From the NCBI GenBank assembly GCA_017547865.1, contig JAFYOA010000289.1:1-13276 (forward strand): DNA of 13,276 nt, read 5' to 3'. The translations under genes and the position numbers were made by a program. This DNA comes from Clostridia bacterium (GTDB lineage Bacteria; Bacillota_A; Clostridia; Oscillospirales; Acutalibacteraceae). This document shows, one piece after another, positions 1 to 6,566 of the stretch (positions within the stretch are counted from its first letter, which is position 1; each line of letters starts with the position of its first letter). The notes under the pieces were generated by a model. The model was not told the DNA's origin. It ran no database searches and was given only the letters and a program-made list of their open reading frames with translations.

Positions 1-720
1 AGCATAGCGGGGGTCTTCCGGGTTGATGGCCACGGCGGTATCGCCCAGCATGGTCTCGGGACGGGTGGTGGCCAGTTCCAGGAATTCGCCGGTCTCCTTT
101 ACGGGGTACAGCAGGTGCCAGAAATGGCCGTTCTGCGGCTCGTATTCCACCTCGGCATCGGAAATGGAGGTGTTGCAGTGGGGACACCAGTTTACCATGC
201 GGTTGCCGCGGTAAATCAGACCCTTGTTGTAGAGGTTTACGAACACCTGGTTCACGGCGCGGTTGCAGCCTTCATCCAGGGTAAAGCGCTCACGTTCCCA
301 GTCGCAGGAAGAGCCCAGCTTCTTCAGCTGAGACACGATGCGGCCGCCGTACTGGCGCTTCCACTCCCAGGCGCGCTCCAAAAATCCGTCGCGGCCCAGG
401 TCTTCCTTGGTGATGCCTTCTTTGCGCATGGCTTCCACGATCTTCGCCTCGGTGGCGATGGAAGCATGGTCCGTGCCCGGCAGCCACAGGGCGCTGTAGC
501 CCTGCATACGGCGGAAACGGATGATGGAATCCTGAATGGTGTTGTCCAGAGCGTGGCCCATGTGCAGCTGTCCGGTGATGTTCGGAGGCGGGATCACGAT
601 GGTATAGGGTGTTTTGTTGTGGTCAACTTCCGCGTGGAAATACCGGCCTTTCATCCAGAAGTCATAGGTGCGGTCTTCCACTTCGCGCGGGTCATAGGTT
701 TTGGCAAGTTCTCTGCTCAT
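1..720 (-). CDS. valS: Valyl-tRNA synthetase, N-terminal 240 residues (partial, runs off the left edge)
   Basis: Class I aminoacyl-tRNA synthetase that attaches valine to tRNA-Val in the cytoplasm. The reverse complement from the ATG at 720-718 reads without a stop to base 1 (240 codons). It begins [20 protein letters not shown], the usual bacterial ValS opening, and carries the class I signature [11 protein letters not shown] with the HIGH-type motif HMGH at residues 53-56. [16 protein letters not shown] and [17 protein letters not shown], typical of the zinc-like insert and the start of the CP1 editing domain, follow further on. Full-length ValS is about 880 residues, so roughly three quarters, including the KMSKS loop, lies outside the window. 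The start is fixed by homology, although no ribosome binding site lies directly before it (see the displaced site at 729-753). The gene sits behind a valine T-box leader. Confidence 0.97.
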   Translation of the reverse strand, partial: MSRELAKTYDPREVEDRTYDFWMKGRYFHAEVDHNKTPYTIVIPPPNITGQLHMGHALDNTIQDSIIRFRRMQGYSALWLPGTDHASIATEAKIVEAMRKEGITKEDLGRDGFLERAWEWKRQYGGRIVSQLKKLGSSCDWERERFTLDEGCNRAVNQVFVNLYNKGLIYRGNRMVNWCPHCNTSISDAEVEYEPQNGHFWHLLYPVKETGEFLELATTRPETMLGDTAVAINPEDPRYA

Positions 721-728
721 GTTTCTAT

Positions 729-753
729 GGCGTAAAAACGCCTGTCCCCCTTT
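729..753 (-). promoter_or_regulatory. Displaced ribosome binding site of valS with an intervening hairpin
   Basis: On the valS strand the only purine-rich Shine-Dalgarno candidate, AAAGGGGG (753-746), ends 25 bases before the ATG at 720, which is too far for normal use. Between them lies a small perfect hairpin, GGCG (742-739), loop TTTTTA (738-733), CGCC (732-729). If it folds, the effective spacing falls to about 11 bases. The eight bases just before the ATG (CATAGAAAC region) contain no Shine-Dalgarno, and no in-frame ATG, GTG or TTG lies closer to the GGGGG run. The bases are observed; the bypass role is inference. Confidence 0.45.
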
Positions 754-796
754 CGAAGTCCATTTGTCTTATTTGGTATGGTTACTGCACAGCCCG

Positions 797-831
797 AAAA
801 ATAAAAACGCCCCAAAGCACAATGCTTTAGG
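797..831 (-). terminator. T-box-controlled intrinsic terminator of valS
   Basis: Read on the minus strand, CCTAAAGCA (831-823), loop TTG and TGCTTTGGG (819-811) form a 9-bp stem with one U-G pair, followed by GCG and the U-rich tail TTTTTATTTTT (807-797). The 5' arm CCTAAA is the same strand that closes the antiterminator, so the two folds are mutually exclusive, as required for a transcriptional T-box. Confidence 0.92.
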
Positions 832-1077
832 ACGACAAAAAGCCGCGGTACCACCTAAATTCGGAAAAACTTCCGCTCTTGGGGCGCTGCACGATGGCAG
901 CACGCCGTTCCGTAACGAGGAACACACGGCGGATTCTACATTCCCGTGGGAATTTCTTTCCGCGGCTCGGGGGCGACTTTCGGCAGGGCGTTGGCTGGGA
1001 ACTTTCACCGTCCGTTCCCTCTCTGCAAACCTGTGCGCTGCTTACTCTTCCCGTCTGCGCCGGACTGTATGCAATTC
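797..1077 (-). promoter_or_regulatory. T-box riboswitch (tRNA-Val sensing leader) of valS
   Basis: Untranslated leader that binds uncharged tRNA-Val and allows transcription into valS when valine is short. On the minus strand, Stem I contains the loop-E strand AGAGTAA, the AGAGAGGGA and GGTGAAAGTTCCC apical elements, and then GAAAGTCGC, where GUC (977-975) is the expected specifier, a valine codon, placed after GAA as in other T-boxes. The conserved T-box AGGTGGTACCGCGG lies at 856-843. The antiterminator can be drawn completely: TTTAGG (859-854) pairs with CCTAAA (831-826), and GCG (846-844) pairs with CGT (834-832), leaving the 7-base bulge TGGTACC. UGGU in that bulge would pair with an ACCA tRNA 3' end, consistent with the A discriminator of tRNA-Val. 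The right boundary is the inferred transcription start. Confidence 0.95.
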
Positions 1078-1083
1078 TAAAAT

Positions 1084-1112
1084 ATTATAGGCGGTTCTTA
1101 AAGAAATGTCAA
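1084..1112 (-). promoter_or_regulatory. valS promoter (perfect sigma-A consensus)
   Basis: On the minus strand TTGACA (1112-1107) is followed after exactly 17 bases by TATAAT (1089-1084). The expected start is near 1077, just upstream of T-box Stem I. A full consensus promoter fits a gene whose control is exerted downstream by attenuation. The spacer contains the short inverted repeat TTCTT-A-AAGAA (1095-1105), which may be chance in AT-rich DNA. Confidence 0.88.
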
Positions 1113-1141
1113 GTGTATACGGACAAAAGATTCTTTGCCGC

Positions 1142-1169
1142 TTGCACAAAACACGGGATGTGCTATAAT
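1142..1169 (+). promoter_or_regulatory. Promoter of the GH36-like/MATE/EEP operon
   Basis: TTGCAC (1142-1147), a 16-base spacer and TATAAT (1164-1169) preceded by TGC, an extended -10 element. It lies divergent from the valS promoter, with the two -35 boxes about 30 bases apart. I see no match to a catabolite-response element and no obvious operator beyond the palindrome GTATAC at 1114-1119. Confidence 0.75.
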
Positions 1170-1199
1170 GAAACCAAACCCATCAACAGGAGGGAAACT

Positions 1200-3077
1200 A
1201 TGCTTTGTACATTTGAAAACAATGTTCTTACCATAAAAAACGAAAAGCTCACCCGCACCATCCGGTTCGAAAACGGTGTGCCCATGCAAAGCACCCTGCA
1301 CAGCGGCCGCACGGTGTGGAGCACCGACGGAACCAAGCCGGTTTTCTCTTTTTGCGGCACAGATTTTTCCGGTGCGGCGGTAAGCGCCCTTGAAAACGGC
1401 GTGCTGCTGGAAACGGAAAGCCTTTCCCTTCGCTGGGAATTCACCATGCCGGAAAACCTGCCTTTTGTGGAAAGCACCCTATGGGTGAAAGGCACCCTAC
1501 CCGAAACCGGAAACTCTTCTGCCGGTGGCCTTGCCACCGGTGTGGAGACCACACCCCAGCGCCGGGGCTTTTCTGCCAGCTATGGCGACAGCTTTGGCAG
1601 CGCCAGCCACAGCCTGGATGTGCGCGCCCTTGACCTGCGGGATGTGACCGACCACACCAATACGCTGATCCGCATTACGGATGGTTCCATGTACTTCCGC
1701 GGCCACGATACTTACAACGGGCAGATTTTCCTGTTCAGCGACAACAGCACCGGGGAAGAATGCATTGCTGCAAAGCTTTCTCCCAGCCGGGTGGCCCACT
1801 ACAACGCCGACAGTGCCGACCTTCTGAGCGAGACCTGCGCCAACATTCACCTGTGCGCACCGGGGCTGGATGCCGCTGCTGTTTCCCCCGATGAATGGAC
1901 CCCGGCCTACACCTGCGTGCTGGGCCTGTGTCCCACCGCAGACCGTGAACGCATGCTGCGCGCCTGGTACCGCAGCGCATTGCCCGCCGGCACCCGGTAT
2001 ATCATGTCCAACACCTGGGGCGACCGCAACCAGGACAAGTGCATCTGCGAAGAATTCATCCTGCGGGAGATTGACCGCGCTGCCGAGATCGGCGTGGATA
2101 TTCTGCAGATCGACGACGGCTGGCAGCAGGGCATCACCGCCAACTCTGCCCTGAAAAAGAGCACCGTGTGGAACGGCGGTTACCGCGCCGCAGATAAAGA
2201 CTTTTGGGCCGTGAACAAAGGGAAATTCCCCCGCGGGCTGCAGCCTGTGGTGGATTACGCCAAAGAAAAGGGCATCGGCATCGGTCTGTGGTTCTCTCCC
2301 GATGGTGCCGACAACTACGCCGGTTACAAGCTGGATGTGGAAACCCTCTACGGATTCTATAAAGAATACGGCATTCGCCACTTTAAGCTGGATGGCATTG
2401 CCACCCCCAACCGCACCGCAGAGAAAAATCTTTTTGCCATGCTGCAGGAACTGACCGACCTGAGCCACGGGGAGATCGTGTTCAACATGGATATCACCGC
2501 CGGCTGCCGTCCGGGGTATCTTCCCCACCGGGAGAAGGGCGACCTGTTTGTGGAAAACCGCTACACCGACTGGGGCAACTACTATCCCCACGCCACCCTG
2601 CGCAACCTGTGGCAGCTTTCCAGATATCTCCCCACGGAGCGCATGCAGTTTGAAGTGCTGAACCTGCGCCGCAACAAAGAAAAATACAACGACATTCTCG
2701 GCCCGGACAACTACGACATGGACTACGCCTTTGCCTGTGTGATGGCTGCCAAACCCCTGGTGTGGATGGAAATGACCGGTCTGAACGAAGAAGACACCGC
2801 CCGCCTGCAGAAGATCGCTGCCGTGTTTAAAGAATACCGGGATGATTTTGCGGATGTGGAACCCATCGGCGCCTGCCCCACCGGGTATGCTCTTACCGGT
2901 TTCCGCATCACCGGCAAAAAGAACGATTACCTGCTGCTTCTGCGTGAAAATACAGAAAGCAGTACCTGGCCTGTGGAACTGAATGAAATTCTTGCCACCA
3001 ACGACGAAAACGCAGGCCTTTCCCCCGCAGCCCTCACCAAGCCCCGCAGCTATCTGTTCGGCATTATCAAAAAGTAA
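1200..3077 (+). CDS. GH36-like alpha-galactosidase / clan GH-D glycosidase, 625 aa, cytoplasmic
   Basis: Predicted retaining glycoside hydrolase acting on alpha-galactosides or related oligosaccharides in the cytoplasm; no signal peptide is seen. The N-terminal ~260 residues look like the beta-sandwich of GH36-type enzymes. The (beta/alpha)8 barrel follows, with ILQIDDGWQ (301-309), a typical barrel-strand motif of this clan, GLWFSPDGA (362-370), and HFKLDG (394-399), whose D398 is the expected nucleophile. ENRYTDWGN (452-460) supplies D457 as a candidate acid/base. At 625 residues it is shorter than classical GH36 enzymes of about 720-740. The start was set at 1200 because AGGAGGG lies at about 1189-1195 and a promoter lies between this ATG and longer in-frame starts, which would fall inside the valS leader. 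It heads an operon with a MATE exporter 12 bases downstream. Family assignment is strong, exact substrate unknown. Confidence 0.85.
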   Translation: MLCTFENNVLTIKNEKLTRTIRFENGVPMQSTLHSGRTVWSTDGTKPVFSFCGTDFSGAAVSALENGVLLETESLSLRWEFTMPENLPFVESTLWVKGTLPETGNSSAGGLATGVETTPQRRGFSASYGDSFGSASHSLDVRALDLRDVTDHTNTLIRITDGSMYFRGHDTYNGQIFLFSDNSTGEECIAAKLSPSRVAHYNADSADLLSETCANIHLCAPGLDAAAVSPDEWTPAYTCVLGLCPTADRERMLRAWYRSALPAGTRYIMSNTWGDRNQDKCICEEFILREIDRAAEIGVDILQIDDGWQQGITANSALKKSTVWNGGYRAADKDFWAVNKGKFPRGLQPVVDYAKEKGIGIGLWFSPDGADNYAGYKLDVETLYGFYKEYGIRHFKLDGIATPNRTAEKNLFAMLQELTDLSHGEIVFNMDITAGCRPGYLPHREKGDLFVENRYTDWGNYYPHATLRNLWQLSRYLPTERMQFEVLNLRRNKEKYNDILGPDNYDMDYAFACVMAAKPLVWMEMTGLNEEDTARLQKIAAVFKEYRDDFADVEPIGACPTGYALTGFRITGKKNDYLLLLRENTESSTWPVELNEILATNDENAGLSPAALTKPRSYLFGIIKK

Positions 3078-3089
3078 GGAGTTATTCAC

Positions 3090-4454
3090 ATGGCCACCAA
3101 CGAAGAACGCCTGGGCACAGCTTCCATTCCAAAGCTGCTGCTTTCCTTGGGCATCCCCACCCTCATCGCACAAATCATCAACCTGCTCTACAATATTGTA
3201 GACCGCATGTACATTGGCCACATTGAAGGCGTGGGCGCCCAGGCCCTTACCGGCGTAGGTGTCACCATGCCGGTCATCCTCATCATCTCCGCATTCAGCG
3301 CCCTCATCGGCGCGGGCGGCGCTCCCCTGGCGGCAATTGCCCTGGGCCAGGGCGACAAAAAGCGGGCCGAGACCATTCTTTCCAACGGCTTTGTGGTGCT
3401 GTGCTGTATCTCCGCTGCGCTGATGGTCCTCTTCTATCTCATTAAAAAGCCGCTTCTGTATGCCATCGGCGGCAGCGATGTCACCTACCCTTATGCAGAG
3501 GCCTATCTGAATGTTTATCTCATCGGCACTCTGTTCGTGCAGCTGGTGCTGGGGCTCAATCCTTTCATCACCGCCCAGGGCAATTCCAAAATTGCCATGT
3601 TCTCCGTGGTCATTGGTGCTGCCATCAACATCGCGCTGGATCCCCTCTTCATTTTTGTTTTTAACATGGGTGTTTCCGGTGCTGCCTGGGCCACCGTGCT
3701 CTCTCAGTTTGCCAGCGCGGTGTGGACCGTGTACTTCCTGATCTCCAAAAAAGCATCCCTGCGCATCAATCCCGCTCTCTTTAAGCCCAACTGGCGGCTG
3801 CTGGGCGGCGTGTTCGCTCTGGGCATTTCCCCCTTTATTATGCAGAGCACCGAAAGCCTGATCTCCATCGTCCTCAGCGTAGGGCTGAAAACCTACGGCG
3901 GCGACCTGTATGTGGGCTCCCTCACCATTCTGCAGAGCATTATGCAGCTCATCCATGTGCCGGTCTCCGGCTTTACCCAGGGTGTGCAGCCCGTCATCAG
4001 CTACAACTTCGGCGCCGGCAAGCTGGACCGTGTGCGCAAAACCTACCGCATCATCATTTCTTTGTGCGCCGGTGTTTCTTTCATTATGACCCTCTCGGCC
4101 ATGCTGTTCCCCGGCGTGTACGCCAATATGTTTACCACAGACCCCGAGCTGGTTGCACTGGTGAAAAAAGTAATGCCCATCTTTGTGGCGGGCATGCTGG
4201 TGTTCGGTGTTCAAATGGGCTGCCAGAATGTCTTTATGGGCCTGGGCCAGGCAAAAATCTCTTTGTTCATGGCCCTGCTGCGCAAGGTATTTCTGCTGGT
4301 GCCCTTTGCCATCATTTTCCCCCTGGTTACCGGCAATGTCATCAGCATTTATGTAGCGGAATGCGCCGCCGACTTCATTGCCGCCATCACCTGCGGCACG
4401 GTGTTTGCGCTGAACATTAAAAAGATTCTGGCCCGCGGGCCCCTGCAGAGATAA
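3090..4454 (+). CDS. MATE family exporter, MepA-like, 454 aa
   Basis: Polytopic inner membrane antiporter expected to export cationic drugs or metabolites in exchange for Na+ or H+. Its length (454) is typical of MATE proteins. About 12 hydrophobic segments can be seen, starting at LGIPTLIAQIINLLYNIVD (about 20-38). The diagnostic NLLYNIVDRMYIGH near residue 30-43, GAGGAPLAAIALGQGDKKRA at the end of TM2, and in the second half GFTQGVQPVISYNFGAGK all match the MepA branch. AAGGAG (3076-3081) overlaps the stop codon of the GH36-like gene and lies 8 bases before the ATG, so the two are co-translated. The substrate cannot be read from sequence. Its place between a glycosidase and a phosphohydrolase-fold enzyme is unusual, and a link in function is speculative. 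Confidence 0.93.
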   Translation: MATNEERLGTASIPKLLLSLGIPTLIAQIINLLYNIVDRMYIGHIEGVGAQALTGVGVTMPVILIISAFSALIGAGGAPLAAIALGQGDKKRAETILSNGFVVLCCISAALMVLFYLIKKPLLYAIGGSDVTYPYAEAYLNVYLIGTLFVQLVLGLNPFITAQGNSKIAMFSVVIGAAINIALDPLFIFVFNMGVSGAAWATVLSQFASAVWTVYFLISKKASLRINPALFKPNWRLLGGVFALGISPFIMQSTESLISIVLSVGLKTYGGDLYVGSLTILQSIMQLIHVPVSGFTQGVQPVISYNFGAGKLDRVRKTYRIIISLCAGVSFIMTLSAMLFPGVYANMFTTDPELVALVKKVMPIFVAGMLVFGVQMGCQNVFMGLGQAKISLFMALLRKVFLLVPFAIIFPLVTGNVISIYVAECAADFIAAITCGTVFALNIKKILARGPLQR

Positions 4455-4465
4455 GGAGGCATTGT

Positions 4466-5299
4466 ATGCGTATTGTCAGCCACAACCAATGGAAATGCGA
4501 CCAAAACCTTGACACCTGGCGCGCCCTGGGCGCCGATTGCTCCGCCGCCGTGCGCACCGCCGGTTTTGCCAAATTGTATGAGGAACTGCAGCCCGATCTC
4601 ATCGGCTGCCAGGAAGTTTCTTTTGAAATGGCAGACTGCCTGCAGCAGCAGCTTTTTGCCAGGGGCCTGCGCTACACCCTGCTGTGGGGACGGGACACGC
4701 CCATTCTGTACCGCACGGATAAATTTGAAGTGCTGGATGCCGATTTCTTCATTTACTCCGAGGAATTCCCCGGCCACGAAGGCAGCTTCAACAACCAGCA
4801 GACCAAATCCTGGTGTGCCGCTGTTCTGCGGGAAAAAGCTACTGGCAAGCTGCTGGCCTTTATGACCACCCATCTGTGGTGGAAGAGCAGCAACCCTGCC
4901 GATGTTACCTGGTACCAGGCCGGCTCCGATGAAGCCCGGGCCTATCAGATCAACCTGGCCATGGATAAGCTGGAAGAACTGCAGAAAAAATATAACTGCC
5001 CCGCCATTCTGGTGGGCGATCTCAACTCCAAAGTAAGTCACCCGGCGCTGCAGGCCGCCTTTGCCCGGGGCTTTGCCCACACCCACCACCTTGCAAAAGA
5101 AGCGGAAAACAGCTGCGGCATGCACGAATGCGGCGGCGCCGGCTACGGCCCGCTGGTTCCCGGTGTGTTCGAAGATTCCATCGACCATATTCTGCTGAAA
5201 GGCGACGTGACCGCCATTCACCGCTTCGCCCGGTACACCCCGGAATACTACGCACCCCTCTCCGACCACGCGCCGGTGTACATTGATATGGACCTGTAA
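4466..5299 (+). CDS. Endonuclease/exonuclease/phosphatase (EEP) fold hydrolase, 277 aa
   Basis: Metal-dependent phosphodiesterase or phosphatase of the DNase I-like superfamily, which includes exonuclease III, inositol phosphatases and sphingomyelinases. The catalytic set appears complete: N7 in SHNQW, E50 in GCQEVS, H136 in TTHLWW, D185 and N187 in VGDLNS, D240 and H241 in DSIDHIL, and D267-H268 in LSDHAPVYID. No signal peptide or membrane segment is visible, so it probably acts in the cytoplasm. AAGGAGG (4453-4459) overlaps the MATE stop and lies 6 bases before the ATG, making it the third gene of the operon. The sequence lacks features that would choose between a nucleic acid, phosphosugar, lipid or nucleotide substrate. 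It is too divergent from XthA to be called exonuclease III. Confidence 0.85.
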   Translation: MRIVSHNQWKCDQNLDTWRALGADCSAAVRTAGFAKLYEELQPDLIGCQEVSFEMADCLQQQLFARGLRYTLLWGRDTPILYRTDKFEVLDADFFIYSEEFPGHEGSFNNQQTKSWCAAVLREKATGKLLAFMTTHLWWKSSNPADVTWYQAGSDEARAYQINLAMDKLEELQKKYNCPAILVGDLNSKVSHPALQAAFARGFAHTHHLAKEAENSCGMHECGGAGYGPLVPGVFEDSIDHILLKGDVTAIHRFARYTPEYYAPLSDHAPVYIDMDL

Positions 5300-5317
5300 G
5301 AGGAAAATTCGCAAGCA

Positions 5318-5351
5318 GGGGCGTTCAACGATGCGCCGCACCAATCGCCCC
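5318..5351. repeat. Inverted repeat after the EEP gene, possible weak terminator
   Basis: GGGGCG (5318-5323) and CGCCCC (5346-5351) are perfectly complementary across a 22-base loop; GGCG/CGCC can also pair inside it. There is only a modest T-rich stretch (CATTTTCTTCTG) about 10 bases later and no proper U-tract, so it is at best a weak terminator between the EEP gene and the M42 peptidase promoter. Confidence 0.3.
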
Positions 5352-5372
5352 GGCTCTCCCCATTTTCTTCTG

Positions 5373-5401
5373 TTGTGCAATCGGCCGATCTGTGCTATGA
5401 T
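5373..5401 (+). promoter_or_regulatory. Promoter of the M42 peptidase gene
   Basis: TTGTGC (5373-5378), a 17-base spacer and TATGAT (5396-5401) preceded by TGC (extended -10). The start is expected near 5408, giving a very short leader before the AGGAGG at 5416-5421. It suggests the peptidase is transcribed independently of the upstream three-gene operon. Confidence 0.68.
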
Positions 5402-5429
5402 AATAAAAAATCATCAGGAGGTTTTCCAA

Positions 5430-6470
5430 ATGATCACCAGAGAATACGCTGACTTTTCCTGGCAACAGGCCGAGCAGCTGCTAAGTATTGATTCCCCTAC
5501 CGGTTATACCGACCGCGCCGCTCTGTGGCTGCGCGACAACTTCCAAACGCTGGGTTTTGAAGCCACCATCACCACCAAGGGTGGTGTCCTGGTAGACTTA
5601 GGCGGTGAGAATAACGATGATGCCCTGCTGCTGGCCGCCCACACCGATACTCTTGGCGGTATGGTAGCGGAGATTAAGGGCAGCGGCAACCTGCGCCTGA
5701 CGCCCCTGGGCGGCATGAATGCCAACAATGCGGAAGCGGAAAATGTCCGCATCTACACCCGTGGGGGCAATGTGCTGGAAGGCACCTTCCAGCTGTGCAA
5801 CGCATCCGTGCACGTCAACAGCGACTACAGCGCCACCAAGCGCAGCTTCGACACCATGGAAGTGGTGCTGGACGAGAATGTAAAATCCGCGGCGGATACC
5901 CGCGCTTTGGGTGTAGAGGTAGGCGACATTGCCTGTTTTGACCCGCGTACCCACCGTACCGCCTCCGGCTACCTGAAGAGCCGCTTCCTGGATGACAAGC
6001 TCTCCGTGGGCATTCTGTTCGGCCTTGCCCGTTACATCTCCGATCAAAAGATCACCCTCAAGCGTAAAACCTACCTGCACATTACTGTCTACGAGGAAGT
6101 GGGCCATGGCGGCTCCGCCTCTCTGCCCGCAGGTGTCACGGAAGCCATTTCCGTGGATATGGGCTGCGTGGGCAATGGTCTGAACTGCACCGAGCGTCAG
6201 GTTTCCATTTGCGCCAAGGACTCCGGTGGCCCTTATAGCTACCAGGTGGTAAGCAAGCTGATCGAATCGGCCAAAAAGACCGGCGCGGACTACGCGGTGG
6301 ATGTGTATCCCCACTACGGCTCCGATGTGGAAGCCACCCTGCGGGCAGGCTTTGATATCCGTCACGGTTTGATCGGGCCCGGTGTTTATGCCAGTCACGG
6401 TTATGAGCGCAGCCATATGGACGGTGTGTTCAGCACCCTTTTGGTTCTGTGCGGTTACCTGGATTGCTGA
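5430..6470 (+). CDS. M42 family metallo-aminopeptidase, 346 aa
   Basis: Predicted two-metal cytoplasmic aminopeptidase of the M42 family, whose members form large tetrahedral assemblies that trim peptides. Visible motifs in order: HTDTLGGMV (71-79) with metal ligand H71 and D73; SRFLDDK (184-190) with the bridging Asp at D188; VYEEVGHGG (220-228) with the catalytic/metal pair E222-E223; SVDMG (241-245) with D243; and ASHGYERSH (321-329) supplying a C-terminal metal His. The HxDTLGxMV and SHGYER-type C-terminal motif resemble the M42 subgroup annotated elsewhere with the NAGGN osmoprotectant system more than classical PepA/FrvX proteins; that is from memory, not a search. I see none of the NAGGN synthesis genes here. 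The start at 5430 follows AGGAGG at 8 bases. The upstream in-frame ATGs have no ribosome binding site and precede the promoter. Confidence 0.9.
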   Translation: MITREYADFSWQQAEQLLSIDSPTGYTDRAALWLRDNFQTLGFEATITTKGGVLVDLGGENNDDALLLAAHTDTLGGMVAEIKGSGNLRLTPLGGMNANNAEAENVRIYTRGGNVLEGTFQLCNASVHVNSDYSATKRSFDTMEVVLDENVKSAADTRALGVEVGDIACFDPRTHRTASGYLKSRFLDDKLSVGILFGLARYISDQKITLKRKTYLHITVYEEVGHGGSASLPAGVTEAISVDMGCVGNGLNCTERQVSICAKDSGGPYSYQVVSKLIESAKKTGADYAVDVYPHYGSDVEATLRAGFDIRHGLIGPGVYASHGYERSHMDGVFSTLLVLCGYLDC

Positions 6471-6534
6471 GAAAATCCCCCCGCCATCTTAATTGCATTC
6501 AATATATTTGAAATTACTGAACGAACACATAAAA

Positions 6535-6562
6535 AAAGACTGCTCCAACAAGAGCAGTCTTT
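6535..6562. terminator. Bidirectional intrinsic terminator between convergent genes
   Basis: AAAGACTGCTC (6535-6545) and GAGCAGTCTTT (6552-6562) form a perfect 11-bp stem with a 6-base loop. A T-rich tail (TTTCTTTTTAT) follows on the plus strand and a run of seven A (6531-6537) precedes it, giving a U-tract on the minus strand. It serves both the M42 peptidase (plus) and ylmH (minus), whose stop codon at 6569-6567 lies only 4 bases away. Confidence 0.95.
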
Positions 6563-6566
6563 CTTT

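Noticed and set aside
1095..1119. Short palindromes TTCTT-A-AAGAA and GTATAC between the divergent promoters as an operator
   Set aside because: Short and AT-rich; expected by chance at this length, with no regulator gene nearby to support them.
879..1199. N-terminal extension of the GH36-like protein by 107 residues
   Set aside because: It would be translated through the valS T-box region, and the operon promoter (1142-1169) and AGGAGGG site point to the ATG at 1200.
1497..4214. A 905-codon open frame on the minus strand across the GH36-like and MATE genes
   Set aside because: It is the antisense shadow of two well-supported plus-strand genes in GC-rich DNA; its translation is His/Gly/Val/Ala-rich with no motifs, and it crosses the boundary between two real genes.
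4349..5380. A 343-codon minus-strand open frame opposite the EEP gene
   Set aside because: Shadow frame; the EEP catalytic motifs on the plus strand are complete and the minus frame has no recognisable domain.
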